Shown piece by piece: positions 39,195 through 47,686 of a DNA stretch of 64,000 nt. The notes beneath the pieces are model-generated. The model saw only the letters and a list, made by a program, of their open reading frames with translations, was not told the DNA's origin and searched no databases. The DNA comes from Pseudoselenomonas ruminantium (GTDB taxonomy: Bacteria; Bacillota; Negativicutes; Selenomonadales; Selenomonadaceae), in NCBI GenBank assembly GCA_015058625.1, contig SVCA01000011.1, forward strand, positions 1 to 64,000. Reading direction: 5' to 3'. How positions within the stretch are numbered: the stretch's first letter is position 1; every line of letters starts with the position of its first letter. A program made the position numbers and the translations under genes.

Positions 39195-40141
39195 CAGGCA
39201 AAGAAAAGTTAATTGTGATCTTAGGCCCCACAGCGGTGGGGAAAACGGATTTATCCATAGAACTGGCAAAAAAATTAGAGACAGAAATTATTTCCGGTGA
39301 TTCCATGCTCTTTTACCGGGGCTTTGATATCGGTTCGGCCAAGCCCTCGGCTGCAGAGCGGCAGGGCATTGTCCATCATCTGGTGGACAATCTGGAGCCG
39401 TGGGAAAATTTTAATGTGACGGATTTTGTGGCCGAAGCCCGGCGGCTGATTACGGATATAAATAGAAGGGGGATGATTCCCCTTATTGCCGGCGGCACGG
39501 GGCTTTATATCAAGGCACTGCTGGAAGGCTATACATTTAATGAAACCGCTGACCATAGCGAGTATCGGCAGGAAATGACGATACTCGCTGAAGAAAAGGG
39601 CAAAGAATACGTGCATAACCTGCTGGTGCAAGTGAATCCGGAAGCGGCGGCAGAGATTCATGCCAACAACCTGCGCCGGGTGATTCGGGCGCTGGAGGTA
39701 GCGCATTTTGGCGGAGAGCAGATTTCCCGCCAAAAGGAATACGGCGAGGGCGATTTGTGCTATGATGTTTATGTTATCGGTCTGAATCGTGAAAGACAGG
39801 GACTCTACCAGCGAATCAATCAGCGGGTGGAGCTGATGTTTGCGGCAGGTTTGGAAGATGAAGTGCGAAATCTGCTGGCAGGCGGCGTAACCCGTGAAAT
39901 GCAGGCAATGCAGGGCATCGGCTACAAGGAAACGGCGGCGTATCTTGCGGGCGAAATGACCCGTGAGGAAGCTGTGGATTTGATTCAAAAAAACACCCGT
40001 CATTTTGCCAAGCGCCAACTGACCTGGTTCCGCAAGATGCCCTACATCCATTGGTATATGGCGGACGAAATGACAAGTGAGAATCTTTTGCAAAACGTTT
40101 GCCGTGATTTAGCAGGATTTTTCCCGGAATTGGCGAATTAA
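39191..40141 (+). CDS. miaA: tRNA dimethylallyltransferase
   Basis: Adds a dimethylallyl group to A37 of tRNAs reading UNN codons. The 316 residues have the P-loop GPTAVGKT (12-19), the [18 protein letters not shown] region and [16 protein letters not shown] 39191 overlaps the previous stop (ATGA); an in-frame TTG at 39176 is less likely. hfq follows after 32 nt, the same pairing as in many bacteria. Confidence 0.95.
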   Translation: MTGKEKLIVILGPTAVGKTDLSIELAKKLETEIISGDSMLFYRGFDIGSAKPSAAERQGIVHHLVDNLEPWENFNVTDFVAEARRLITDINRRGMIPLIAGGTGLYIKALLEGYTFNETADHSEYRQEMTILAEEKGKEYVHNLLVQVNPEAAAEIHANNLRRVIRALEVAHFGGEQISRQKEYGEGDLCYDVYVIGLNRERQGLYQRINQRVELMFAAGLEDEVRNLLAGGVTREMQAMQGIGYKETAAYLAGEMTREEAVDLIQKNTRHFAKRQLTWFRKMPYIHWYMADEMTSENLLQNVCRDLAGFFPELAN

Positions 40142-40173
40142 ATAACTATCGTGATTACATGGAGGGGTTTTTT

Positions 40174-40413
40174 ATGCCAGCAAAAGCAATCAATTTACAG
40201 GATACGTTCCTCAATCAGGTGCGGAAAGAGAATATCGGTGTGACCATTCATCTGGTGAATGGTTTTCAGATTAAAGGCAATGTAAAGGGCTTTGATAATT
40301 TTACCGTAGTGCTGGATGTGATGGGCAAGCAGCAGATGGTTTATAAGCATGCAATTTCCACCATTACACCGGCAAAGGCAGTTAATTTCAACTGTGAAAA
40401 AGAAGAGAACTAA
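40174..40413 (+). CDS. hfq: RNA chaperone Hfq
   Basis: Sm-like hexamer that pairs small RNAs with mRNAs. The 79 residues show [20 protein letters not shown], with the proximal-face Gln, and the Sm2 motif [11 protein letters not shown] 40174 follows GGAGGGG; an in-frame ATG at 40159 lies before that site. Last gene of its operon. Confidence 0.96.
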   Translation: MPAKAINLQDTFLNQVRKENIGVTIHLVNGFQIKGNVKGFDNFTVVLDVMGKQQMVYKHAISTITPAKAVNFNCEKEEN

Positions 40414-40431
40414 ATCATCGCTGAAACGGCA

Positions 40432-40466
40432 GCCCCCTTGGTTTGTAAAAACCAAGGGGGCTTTTG
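40432..40466 (+). terminator. Rho-independent terminator after hfq
   Basis: GCCCCCTTGGTTT pairs with AAACCAAGGGGGC over a short GTA/GTAA loop, then TTTT. Confidence 0.93.
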
Positions 40467-40541
40467 GCAGGATTTTATTTTTTTTTAGAGAATTCAACAG
40501 AGAAAAAGATGGTATAACGCCAGCAGTGGGGAGGGAAATTT

Positions 40542-41414
40542 ATGGGAAAAAACAAAGATGCACCAACGAAAAACGAAAAATCATGGGAAGATTTTGTACG
40601 GGCATTGCCCAAGATGGAAAAGAATATGTTGAGGGAAAATGCGCCTTTGCAGCCAAAGGTCATATTTCATATTATTCGTGAGGAAGGCGAGGAAGAAATG
40701 TCACGTTCTTTTCGGGCATTGGCTTTTTCGGCTTTGGCTGCTGGTGTGTTTGTTTCTTTCTCTTTTCTGTTCCGTGCCTGTTTCCGCATGTATATGGCGG
40801 AATATTCATGGGAACCATTGATATCGAGTCTCGGCTATACCGTGGGCTTTTTGATTGTGATTTTGGGACGGATGCAGCTGTTTACGGAAAATCCCATCAC
40901 GACAATCATTCCCGTGCTGGAGGAATTTTCCTGGAAAAGGCTTTGGTATGTGATAAGGCTCTGGACAACGGTGTTTGTGTTTAACATTCTCGGCACCACG
41001 CTGGCAGCACTTTTCCTGTCACTTCCCAATGCGGTTTCGCCTGAGGTGGCGGTTGCTTTGCATGATTTGGCGGAACATGTGACGAGACTCAATGCGCTGG
41101 ACAATATTATCAAGGGAATCCCTGCCGGAATTATTATCGCCGCTTTGGTATGGCTTTCTCCCGGTACACGGTACTTCCGCTTTTTTGCCATTACGTTTTT
41201 CATCTACTTCATCGCTTTGGGCGAGTTCGCGCATGTGGTGGTGGGCTCCTGTGAAATGGCCTATGAAGTCATTGCGGGTGAGGCTGACTTTATGGATTAC
41301 TTTTTCCGCTTCCTGCTGCCTACAGGTTTGGGCAATGTAATCGGTGGCACGGGGATATTTACCATTCTCATTTACAATCAGATTAAAGGGGATTTATCCG
41401 CTAAGGCGAAGTGA
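40542..41414 (+). CDS. Formate/nitrite transporter family protein (YfdC-like)
   Basis: The 290 residues have a charged N-terminus (about 1-55) and then six hydrophobic segments, as in the FNT pentameric anion channels. Segment 1 starts at FRALAFSALAAGVFVSF; LGRMQLFTENP and the late GNVIGGTGIFTILIYNQ match FNT half-helices. The N-terminal extension and the ENP motif resemble YfdC more than FocA or NirC. Substrate not known. Single gene, GGGAGGG upstream. Confidence 0.8.
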   Translation: MGKNKDAPTKNEKSWEDFVRALPKMEKNMLRENAPLQPKVIFHIIREEGEEEMSRSFRALAFSALAAGVFVSFSFLFRACFRMYMAEYSWEPLISSLGYTVGFLIVILGRMQLFTENPITTIIPVLEEFSWKRLWYVIRLWTTVFVFNILGTTLAALFLSLPNAVSPEVAVALHDLAEHVTRLNALDNIIKGIPAGIIIAALVWLSPGTRYFRFFAITFFIYFIALGEFAHVVVGSCEMAYEVIAGEADFMDYFFRFLLPTGLGNVIGGTGIFTILIYNQIKGDLSAKAK

Positions 41415-41542
41415 AAAATAAAGGGTATCGGAATTTTTACAAAAAATATAGAAGTTTCTGTGAAATGGGCAGGGATTAAAGTTCATATGGCGAAGTATAT
41501 CCATAGGGTTGATTTTTGCATATCTGTAAGGAGGTTATTATC

Positions 41543-42211
41543 ATGCAGAAGAAAAAACTGGTGACCGCGGCAGTTATTGCGGCGATGGGCTTTAGTGTCG
41601 GCTTTGGAGCTATGGCGCATGCGGAGGTTCGTCAGGCTTCACAGGGAGCAGTGCAGACAGCTATGCCCGGTCAGGATTCGAGTGAGGATAAAAAGCTGGC
41701 CTCGCAGCGTTTTGTCAGCTCGGAACTCATTCAGTCAAAACTGGACTATCAGATTTGCCTGCCGCGCTGGTATGATGCCGGTAAGAGCTATCCCTTGATT
41801 GTTGTCGTCAATGATGTGAATGGAGAAACGGACGGCAGGGCCTTGCTGAAGCAGCCGGATGGCGTTGGTGCATGGGTGGATGAATTAGAGCGCAACCAGC
41901 AGTATGCAATCGTTCTGACCGTGCAGTCGACAAAGGATTTTGAACAGCGTGTCGGACGGCTTTCCAATACCGAGGGCATGGAGATTATGCGTTCGCTGCT
42001 TCAGGATGTGCGTCAGAACTATGCCGTAAATAAAAATGCCATTTACGGTATCGGTGAGAACAAAGGCGCCTGGGTAATCCAGCTTATCAACGAACAGCTG
42101 CCCAGCTATTTCAAGGCAATCTATCTGGATGAAAATACCGCTGATGGCAAGGCAGACAACAAAGCTATCCATGACTGGCTGATGAAGGAAATGGCAGCAC
42201 AGGCAAAATAA
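41543..42211 (+). CDS. Secreted alpha/beta-hydrolase-like protein lacking the nucleophile
   Basis: The 222 residues start with a signal peptide (KKKLVTAAVIAAMGFSVGFGAMAHA, cut after AHA near residue 26). The rest resembles secreted esterases: LDYQICLPRWYDAGKSYPLIVVV-type strand order and a helix MEIMRSLLQDVRQNYAVNK before the nucleophile elbow. That elbow reads YGIGENKGAW, where GxSxG would be expected, so Ser is replaced by Asn. It is probably a non-catalytic binding protein. ATG 41543 has AAGGAGG upstream; an in-frame ATG at 41516 does not. Followed by a terminator. Confidence 0.6.
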   Translation: MQKKKLVTAAVIAAMGFSVGFGAMAHAEVRQASQGAVQTAMPGQDSSEDKKLASQRFVSSELIQSKLDYQICLPRWYDAGKSYPLIVVVNDVNGETDGRALLKQPDGVGAWVDELERNQQYAIVLTVQSTKDFEQRVGRLSNTEGMEIMRSLLQDVRQNYAVNKNAIYGIGENKGAWVIQLINEQLPSYFKAIYLDENTADGKADNKAIHDWLMKEMAAQAK

Positions 42212-42225
42212 CAAGCAAATGGCAG

Positions 42226-42272
42226 GAGCTGTTGCATATGCTTTCGCACGTATGCAGCAGCTCTTTATTTTT
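42226..42272 (+). terminator. Rho-independent terminator after the hydrolase-like gene
   Basis: A 13-bp stem GAGCTGTTGCATA/TATGCAGCAGCTC with one G-T pair, then TTTATTTTT. Confidence 0.88.
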
Positions 42273-42319
42273 ACAGGACATGACATAGGCAGCTATGGAA
42301 AAACTGGAACAACGGCGTT

Positions 42320-42381
42320 ATAATATTAGCAGAGTTTTGCAGAGGGGCTATGGTCTTGCTGAGGCTGGCTTCTCTTTTTTT
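42320..42381 (+). promoter_or_regulatory. dut promoter -10 and terminator-like leader
   Basis: TATAAT at 42320-42325 has no clear -35. About 17 nt later AGAGGGGCTA (42342-42351) pairs with TGGCTTCTCT (42366-42375), followed by seven T residues (42375-42381) and then the dut ribosome-binding site AAGGAG (42387-42392). This layout resembles an attenuator. Confidence 0.4.
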
Positions 42382-42397
42382 ATGCTAAGGAGTGTTT

Positions 42398-42856
42398 ATG
42401 AGATTACGAGGTTTTGAAGTGGTAAGTGAGTGGCAGGATAAGGATATTCACTTGCCTTTGCGGCAGACGGGAGCCAGCGCGGGTTATGATATCGAGGCAG
42501 CGGCAGATTGCGTTTTGCCTGTTTGCGGTATGGTGCTTGTGCCTACGGGCTTGAAAGCCTATATGCAGGCAGGTGAGGTGCTGACGCTCAATATCCGTTC
42601 CAGTATGGCAGTTAAGCATGGTTTAATGCTCGCTAACAGCGTGGGCATTATTGATGCGGATTATTATAACAATCCCGGCAACGAGGGACATATTATGGTC
42701 GCTTTGGTCAATATGGGCAAGGAAGATTTTGTCATCCATAAGGGGGAGCGGGTCGCACAGGGAATTTTCCTAAGCTATCTGACCACGGATGATGACCGGG
42801 CAGGAGCAGGGGACGAGCGTCAGGGCGGTTTTGGCTCCACAGGCAAAGGAGAATAA
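42398..42856 (+). CDS. dut: dUTP diphosphatase
   Basis: Hydrolyses dUTP to dUMP, keeping uracil out of DNA. The 152 residues show motif 1 SAGYDIEAA, RSSMAVKHG, motif 3 NSVGIIDADYYNNP, and the C-terminal motif 5 GGFGSTGK. ATG 42398 follows AAGGAG; a GTG at 42392 is in frame but inside that site. Two bases separate it from rarA. Confidence 0.93.
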   Translation: MRLRGFEVVSEWQDKDIHLPLRQTGASAGYDIEAAADCVLPVCGMVLVPTGLKAYMQAGEVLTLNIRSSMAVKHGLMLANSVGIIDADYYNNPGNEGHIMVALVNMGKEDFVIHKGERVAQGIFLSYLTTDDDRAGAGDERQGGFGSTGKGE

Positions 42857-42858
42857 AG

Positions 42859-44208
42859 ATGGCTGAGGAAATGGATTTATTTGCGGCGGCTGCGCAAGGT
42901 CAAGGCAGCACCGGCAGCGGCAGTGCCGCGCGTTTTGCTCCTTTGGCACAGCGTATGCGGCCCCGCAATTTTAATGAATTCGTGGGACAGCAGGAGGCTG
43001 TGGGCGGCGGCCGTTTTCTGCGGCAGATGATGGAAAAAGACCAGATATCCTCCATGATTTTCTATGGTCCGCCCGGTACCGGTAAGACCACGCTCGCGCA
43101 GATGATTGCCCGTATGACGGGGAGCGAGTTCAGGAAGCTCAATGCAGTGGCGGCTGGCATTGGCGATATTCGGCAGATTGTGAAGGAAGCCGATGATGCC
43201 CGGAAGTTTTACCAAAAGCGCACGATTGTGTTTATCGATGAAATCCATCGTTTCAACAAGAGCCAGCAGGATGTGCTCCTGCCCTATGTGGAGGACGGGC
43301 GGCTGATTCTCATTGGCGCGACTACGGAAAACCCCTTCTTTGAAGTCAATCATGCCCTGCTCTCGCGGGTGCGGATTGTGCGGCTCTATCAGCTGACCGA
43401 TGGACAGCTCGTGAAAATTCTGCGGCAGGCTCTTACGGACAAGGAAAGAGGGCTGGGAAATCAGCCGATAACCGTAAGTGACGAAGTAATCCTCGCCATG
43501 GCGCAGATGGCGGGCGGCGATGCCCGTATGGCACTCAATATTCTGGAGGGGACAGCCAGTATGCTGCCGCTGACCGGCGGCGAGATTACCCTGGATATGG
43601 TGCAGGAGATTCTGGGTCAGCGGGTACAGCGCTACGATAAGACGGGCGATAACCATTACGATACGGTGTCGGCCTTTATCAAGAGTATGCGGGGCAGTGA
43701 CCCGGATGCGGCACTGCACTATCTGGCGCGTATGCTCGCGGCCGGGGAAGATGTGAAGTTCATTGCCCGGCGCATTGTGATTTGTGCCTCCGAGGATGTG
43801 GGCAATGCTGACCCCATGGCGCTGGTGGTGGCCATGAATGCGGCCAATGCCGTGCAGTTTGTGGGTATGCCGGAAGCACAGATTACCTTGGGACAGGCCG
43901 TTACCTATGTGGCATCAGCGCCCAAGAGCAACGCGGCCTGTGAGGGTATCTTTGCTGCGATGCGCGATGTGAAGCAGAAAAACTGCGGAGCTGTGCCCCT
44001 GCATTTGCGGGATGCGCATTACAAGGGCGCAGAAAAACTGGGGCATGGTACGGCGTATATTTATCCGCATGATTATCCAGGGCATTTTACCGAACAGGCA
44101 TACCTGCCCAAGGAAATACAAAGTGCCCATTACTATCAGCCAAGCGATAACGGTCAGGAAAAGCGTATAGGAGATTATCTGCATCGCTGCTGGCCAGAAA
44201 GATTTTAA
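42859..44208 (+). CDS. rarA: Replication-associated recombination protein A (AAA+ ATPase)
   Basis: Clamp-loader-like AAA+ ATPase acting at stalled forks. The 449 residues have the N-terminal PLAQRMRPRNFNEFVGQ signature, Walker A GPPGTGKTT (70-78), Walker B FIDEIHRF (125-132) and sensor ATTENPFF. The usual C-terminal tetramerisation part follows. Directly after dut and 12 nt before murP, so it probably shares a transcript with both. Confidence 0.95.
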   Translation: MAEEMDLFAAAAQGQGSTGSGSAARFAPLAQRMRPRNFNEFVGQQEAVGGGRFLRQMMEKDQISSMIFYGPPGTGKTTLAQMIARMTGSEFRKLNAVAAGIGDIRQIVKEADDARKFYQKRTIVFIDEIHRFNKSQQDVLLPYVEDGRLILIGATTENPFFEVNHALLSRVRIVRLYQLTDGQLVKILRQALTDKERGLGNQPITVSDEVILAMAQMAGGDARMALNILEGTASMLPLTGGEITLDMVQEILGQRVQRYDKTGDNHYDTVSAFIKSMRGSDPDAALHYLARMLAAGEDVKFIARRIVICASEDVGNADPMALVVAMNAANAVQFVGMPEAQITLGQAVTYVASAPKSNAACEGIFAAMRDVKQKNCGAVPLHLRDAHYKGAEKLGHGTAYIYPHDYPGHFTEQAYLPKEIQSAHYYQPSDNGQEKRIGDYLHRCWPERF

Positions 44209-44220
44209 GGGGGATTGAGG

Positions 44221-45576
44221 ATGAAAATGGACGAGCTGGGGAAAAAACTTTATGATGTATTAGGTGGCCGGGAGAATATTTTGCAGGCTTATAACTGCAT
44301 GACAAGACTCAGGGTGCAGCTGAACAAAAAAGATGCGGCATTGCTGGAGGCGGTTAAGCAGGTGCCGGGAGTCATGGGGATTCACGACACAGAGGAAGAA
44401 CTGCAAATCATCTTAGGCCCCGGAACCGCCACACAGGTGACGACGGTGGTCAATGAACTATTGGAAAATACCAAGGCTAATAAGCCGAAGATTGGCGATG
44501 GCAAGGAACTCCATCAACAGATTCGGGAGAAAAATGCCACGCCGGGCAAACTTTTGCTCAAAAAAATTGCCGGCATCTTTATTCCGCTGATTCCTGCCTT
44601 TATCGCCTGCGGTTTGCTCACGGGGATACTCGGCGTATCGGCAAAAATCTGGCCGGAGATAACGGCTTCGCCGACCTGGCAGTTATTGGCTGTTGCCGGC
44701 AACGCCGTATTCTGGGGCATGAATCTCTTTGTGGGTTATAATGCGGCCAAGGTTTTCGGCGGCACACCGATTTTAGGCGGGGCACTGGCGGCTTTAATCA
44801 GTCATCCGGGGCTGGCGAATGTGGTGTTTGACGGAAGTAAGCTGGTTCCTGGCCGCGGCGGTGTTATTGCCGTGATTTTGGTGGCTTTTCTGGCAGCATG
44901 GCTGGAAAAGCGCTTGCACAAACTGATTCCCACGGTTTTTGATTTGTTCCTAACTCCGCTGCTGACATTCCTCTTGTCAGGCGTTGCGGCAATTTTCGTC
45001 CTGCAGCCGTTGGGCGGTGCAATCTCCTCGGCGATTGGTGCGGCGGCTACGGGAGCTGTAGGTTCTGGCGGCGCAGCTGTGGGCTTTGTGCTGGGCGGTA
45101 TGTGGCTGCCCATGGTCATGATGGGGATTCATCAGGCATTGACGCCGATTCATGCGGATTTAATCTCTCAGTTTGGCGTGACGATTCTCCTGCCGATTCT
45201 GGCTATGGCCGGTGCCGGTCAGGTCGGCGCGGCTATCGCAGTTTATGTGAAGAGTAAAAATAAATTTTTGAAGAAAACCGTGGCTTCGGCTCTGCCAGTT
45301 GGACTCATGGGCGTGGGCGAGCCGTTGATTTACGGCGTTACCCTGCCCTTGGGCCGTCCCTTTATCGGAGCTTGCATTGGCGGTGCCTTTGGCGGTGCGG
45401 TGCAGGCGCATTTTATGGTCGGGGCATCGGCTATGGGCATTTCCGGCCTGCCGCTGGCGGGAACAACCAACAATATCCCCATTTACCTCTTGGGGGTATT
45501 GGTCGCCTATATCGCAGGCTTTATTGCCACGTATTTGCTGGGCTTTGATGACCCGGCGGAAGAAAGGGAGTCGTAA
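44221..45576 (+). CDS. murP: PTS EIIBC component, MurP-like (N-acetylmuramic acid family)
   Basis: Imports and phosphorylates its sugar at C6. The 451 residues have an EIIB domain at 1-85 with the phosphorylated Cys in YNCMTRLRV (about 24), a linker, and a ten-span EIIC domain from about 108 with a GVGEPLIYGVTLPL signature. No EIIA domain is present, as usual for MurP, which borrows EIIA-Glc. The neighbours murQ and mupG identify the substrate class as MurNAc or a MurNAc disaccharide. ATG 44221 follows AGGGGG; a TTG at 44215 is in frame. Confidence 0.85.
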   Translation: MKMDELGKKLYDVLGGRENILQAYNCMTRLRVQLNKKDAALLEAVKQVPGVMGIHDTEEELQIILGPGTATQVTTVVNELLENTKANKPKIGDGKELHQQIREKNATPGKLLLKKIAGIFIPLIPAFIACGLLTGILGVSAKIWPEITASPTWQLLAVAGNAVFWGMNLFVGYNAAKVFGGTPILGGALAALISHPGLANVVFDGSKLVPGRGGVIAVILVAFLAAWLEKRLHKLIPTVFDLFLTPLLTFLLSGVAAIFVLQPLGGAISSAIGAAATGAVGSGGAAVGFVLGGMWLPMVMMGIHQALTPIHADLISQFGVTILLPILAMAGAGQVGAAIAVYVKSKNKFLKKTVASALPVGLMGVGEPLIYGVTLPLGRPFIGACIGGAFGGAVQAHFMVGASAMGISGLPLAGTTNNIPIYLLGVLVAYIAGFIATYLLGFDDPAEERES

Positions 45577-45583
45577 TTTTTCC

Positions 45584-46486
45584 ATGCTGGATTTGCAAAA
45601 AATAAGTACCGAGCGCCGCAATTCTGCAAGCGCCCATATCGATGAACTGCCCACTGTAGAGATGCTGCGGATTATCAACGAGGAAGATAAAAAGGTCGCC
45701 TTGGCGGTCGAAAAAATCCTGCCGGAAATCGCTAAGGCTGTGGACATCATCACCGACAGGCTGGCTAAGGGTGGGCGGCTCTTTTATCTGGGAGCAGGCA
45801 CATCTGGGCGGTTAGGGATTCTGGACGCTTCGGAATGTCCGCCGACTTATGGCGTGGACTTTGAACTCGTGCAGGGCGTTATTGCCGGCGGCACGCCGGC
45901 CATCTTCAAGGCACAGGAAGGCGCCGAGGATAATGGCGAACTTGCCTACAAGGATTTGGCGGACAGAGGCTTTACCGCTGCTGATGTGCTGGTGGGCATT
46001 GCCGCCTCCGGCCGCACGCCCTATGTGATTGGCGGTCTGCAATATGCCCGTAAACTCGGTGCAGCGACGATTGCGTTGGCCTGCTCGGCCAATGCCGCGA
46101 TTGCCGAATTTGCAGACATTGCCCTGCTGCCGGTGACGGGGGCAGAAGTCGTGACGGGTTCTACCCGCATGAAAGCCGGTACGGCGCAAAAACTTGTGCT
46201 CAATATGCTTTCCACAGGTACCATGATTAAGCTGGGCAAAGTCTATGGCAATCTGATGGTGGATGTCAAAACTTCCAACAAAAAATTGGAGGAGCGCGCG
46301 AAAAACATCGTTATGGAAGCTACGGGCTGCAGCCGGGAAGAAAGCATAGCGGCACTTGCAGAAGCGAAAGGCAACGCGAAACTGGCAATCTTTATTCACC
46401 TCACCGGGGCGGATTATGTGGAAGGAAAGACGGCACTTGCTGAAGCTGACGGCCATCTGGCACAGGCCTTAAAGAGCAGGAGGTAA
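45584..46486 (+). CDS. murQ: N-acetylmuramic acid 6-phosphate etherase
   Basis: Splits D-lactate from MurNAc-6P to give GlcNAc-6P. The 300 residues contain the SIS fold with GAGTSGRLG (70-78), the catalytic Glu in DASECPPTYG (about 84), IAASGRTPYV and STRMKAGTAQK. ATG 45584 is chosen: an in-frame ATG at 45377 would add 69 residues read from the murP gene in another frame. Seven nt after murP and four before mupG. Confidence 0.95.
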   Translation: MLDLQKISTERRNSASAHIDELPTVEMLRIINEEDKKVALAVEKILPEIAKAVDIITDRLAKGGRLFYLGAGTSGRLGILDASECPPTYGVDFELVQGVIAGGTPAIFKAQEGAEDNGELAYKDLADRGFTAADVLVGIAASGRTPYVIGGLQYARKLGAATIALACSANAAIAEFADIALLPVTGAEVVTGSTRMKAGTAQKLVLNMLSTGTMIKLGKVYGNLMVDVKTSNKKLEERAKNIVMEATGCSREESIAALAEAKGNAKLAIFIHLTGADYVEGKTALAEADGHLAQALKSRR

Positions 46487-46490
46487 GCAG

Positions 46491-47561
46491 ATGGAAAATG
46501 GTATTTCCCTTTATCCCGGATTGGACAATACGCTGACAGAAAATCTGCAGCTTCTTGAGCAGGCGGCTAGGTGCGGTATTCGCCGGGTCTTTACTTCCCT
46601 GCATATTCCGGAAACCGATGTGGCGGTTTTGAAAAAAGAACTGGCCACGCTTCTGGAAGCGGCGAGAAAACATGGTATGGAGATAATTTCCGATGTTTCG
46701 CCACGGACACTTTCCATGCTCGATATGCCGAAATTTGACATGTCAACTTTTCAGCAGTTGGGCATTACCACCCTGCGGCTCGATTATGGTTATGAGGCGG
46801 CGCAGATAGCGGAATTCAGTCATAATGAACTGGGCATCCGCCTGCAGTTAAACGCCAGTACCATTACGGAAAAGATTTTGTCCGAGCTGCAGGCAGCTGG
46901 TGTGGATTTTTCCCATCTGGATGCACTGCATAATTTCTATCCCCACCGTGGGACAGGGCTTAGTGAGGCGGCTTTGTGCCGGAAAAATGCCCTGCTGAAA
47001 CAATACGGCATCAAGGTGGGAGCCTTCGTGCCGAGTCAGGGAAAACAGCGGGGGCCGCTCTTTGAGGGCTTGCCCACATTGGAAGCGCACCGCCTCTGGC
47101 ATACGGATAGGGCGGCCCGCCATTTGGCAGCGCTCGGTGTCGATTCTGTATTCCTCAGTGACAGTCTGCCCCTGCTGGAGGAATTGGCAACAGTCGGTAA
47201 GCTGCGCGGGGATGAAGTGGTCGTAGAAGCCCAACTGCTCACGGGCGATAAAATTCAGCAGGAACTGCTGAACCATACCTTCACGGCGCGTGAGGATGAA
47301 GCCCGAGATGCCATCCGCGCACAGGAAAGCAGGGGGCTTCTGCGGGGAACCGTAGAGCCGGAACGCAATAAGGAACGGCGGCGCGGAGCCATCACCATTG
47401 ATAACAAAGATTATCTGCGCTATATGGGCGAACTGGAAATCGTCAAAAAATCCCAGCCCGCCGATAAGCGGGTCAACGTCGTGGGCAGAGTCAGCGAATG
47501 TGAACTCTTTATGCTCAAATACATCACACCGGGGAGAAAATTTTCGTTTCAATTTGAATAA
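46491..47561 (+). CDS. mupG: MupG-like 6-phospho-N-acetylmuramidase (DUF871 family)
   Basis: In Staphylococcus aureus MupG cuts MurNAc-6P from GlcNAc after PTS uptake of the disaccharide. This 356-residue protein has the same TIM-barrel start GISLYPGLDN and VFTSLHIPE, then SDVSPRTL, LRLDYG, NFYPHRGTGLS and a C-terminal cyclophilin-like part (RRGAITIDNKDYLRYMGE). Standing behind murP-murQ, it implies uptake of MurNAc-GlcNAc or a similar fragment. It carries one TTGACNNGTCAA palindrome at 46735. Confidence 0.88.
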   Translation: MENGISLYPGLDNTLTENLQLLEQAARCGIRRVFTSLHIPETDVAVLKKELATLLEAARKHGMEIISDVSPRTLSMLDMPKFDMSTFQQLGITTLRLDYGYEAAQIAEFSHNELGIRLQLNASTITEKILSELQAAGVDFSHLDALHNFYPHRGTGLSEAALCRKNALLKQYGIKVGAFVPSQGKQRGPLFEGLPTLEAHRLWHTDRAARHLAALGVDSVFLSDSLPLLEELATVGKLRGDEVVVEAQLLTGDKIQQELLNHTFTAREDEARDAIRAQESRGLLRGTVEPERNKERRRGAITIDNKDYLRYMGELEIVKKSQPADKRVNVVGRVSECELFMLKYITPGRKFSFQFE

Positions 47562-47578
47562 GGCAGTAGCAAGACGAA

Positions 47579-47614
47579 GGGCCAGTTGGGTTAAACCAAC
47601 TGGTCTTTCTGTCT
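47579..47614 (+). terminator. Rho-independent terminator after mupG
   Basis: GGCCAGTTGG and CCAACTGGTC pair across GTTAAA, with AAGAC/GTCTT able to extend the stem, followed by TTTCTGTCTT. Confidence 0.8.
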
Positions 47615-47641
47615 TGCGGGGGGGGACAACTGTGCTATGAT
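47614..47641 (+). promoter_or_regulatory. Promoter of the MBOAT/SGNH gene pair
   Basis: TTGCGG (47614-47619), 16-bp spacer, TATGAT (47636-47641) with TGC before it. It sits right after the mupG terminator and 45 nt before the MBOAT start. Confidence 0.55.
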
Positions 47642-47686
47642 AGTGAAGGTTTTATCCACAAAACTATCATGAAGGGAGTTCTCCGC

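Noticed and set aside
45377..45583. N-terminal extension of murQ
   Set aside because: It overlaps the murP coding region in another frame and does not resemble MurQ.
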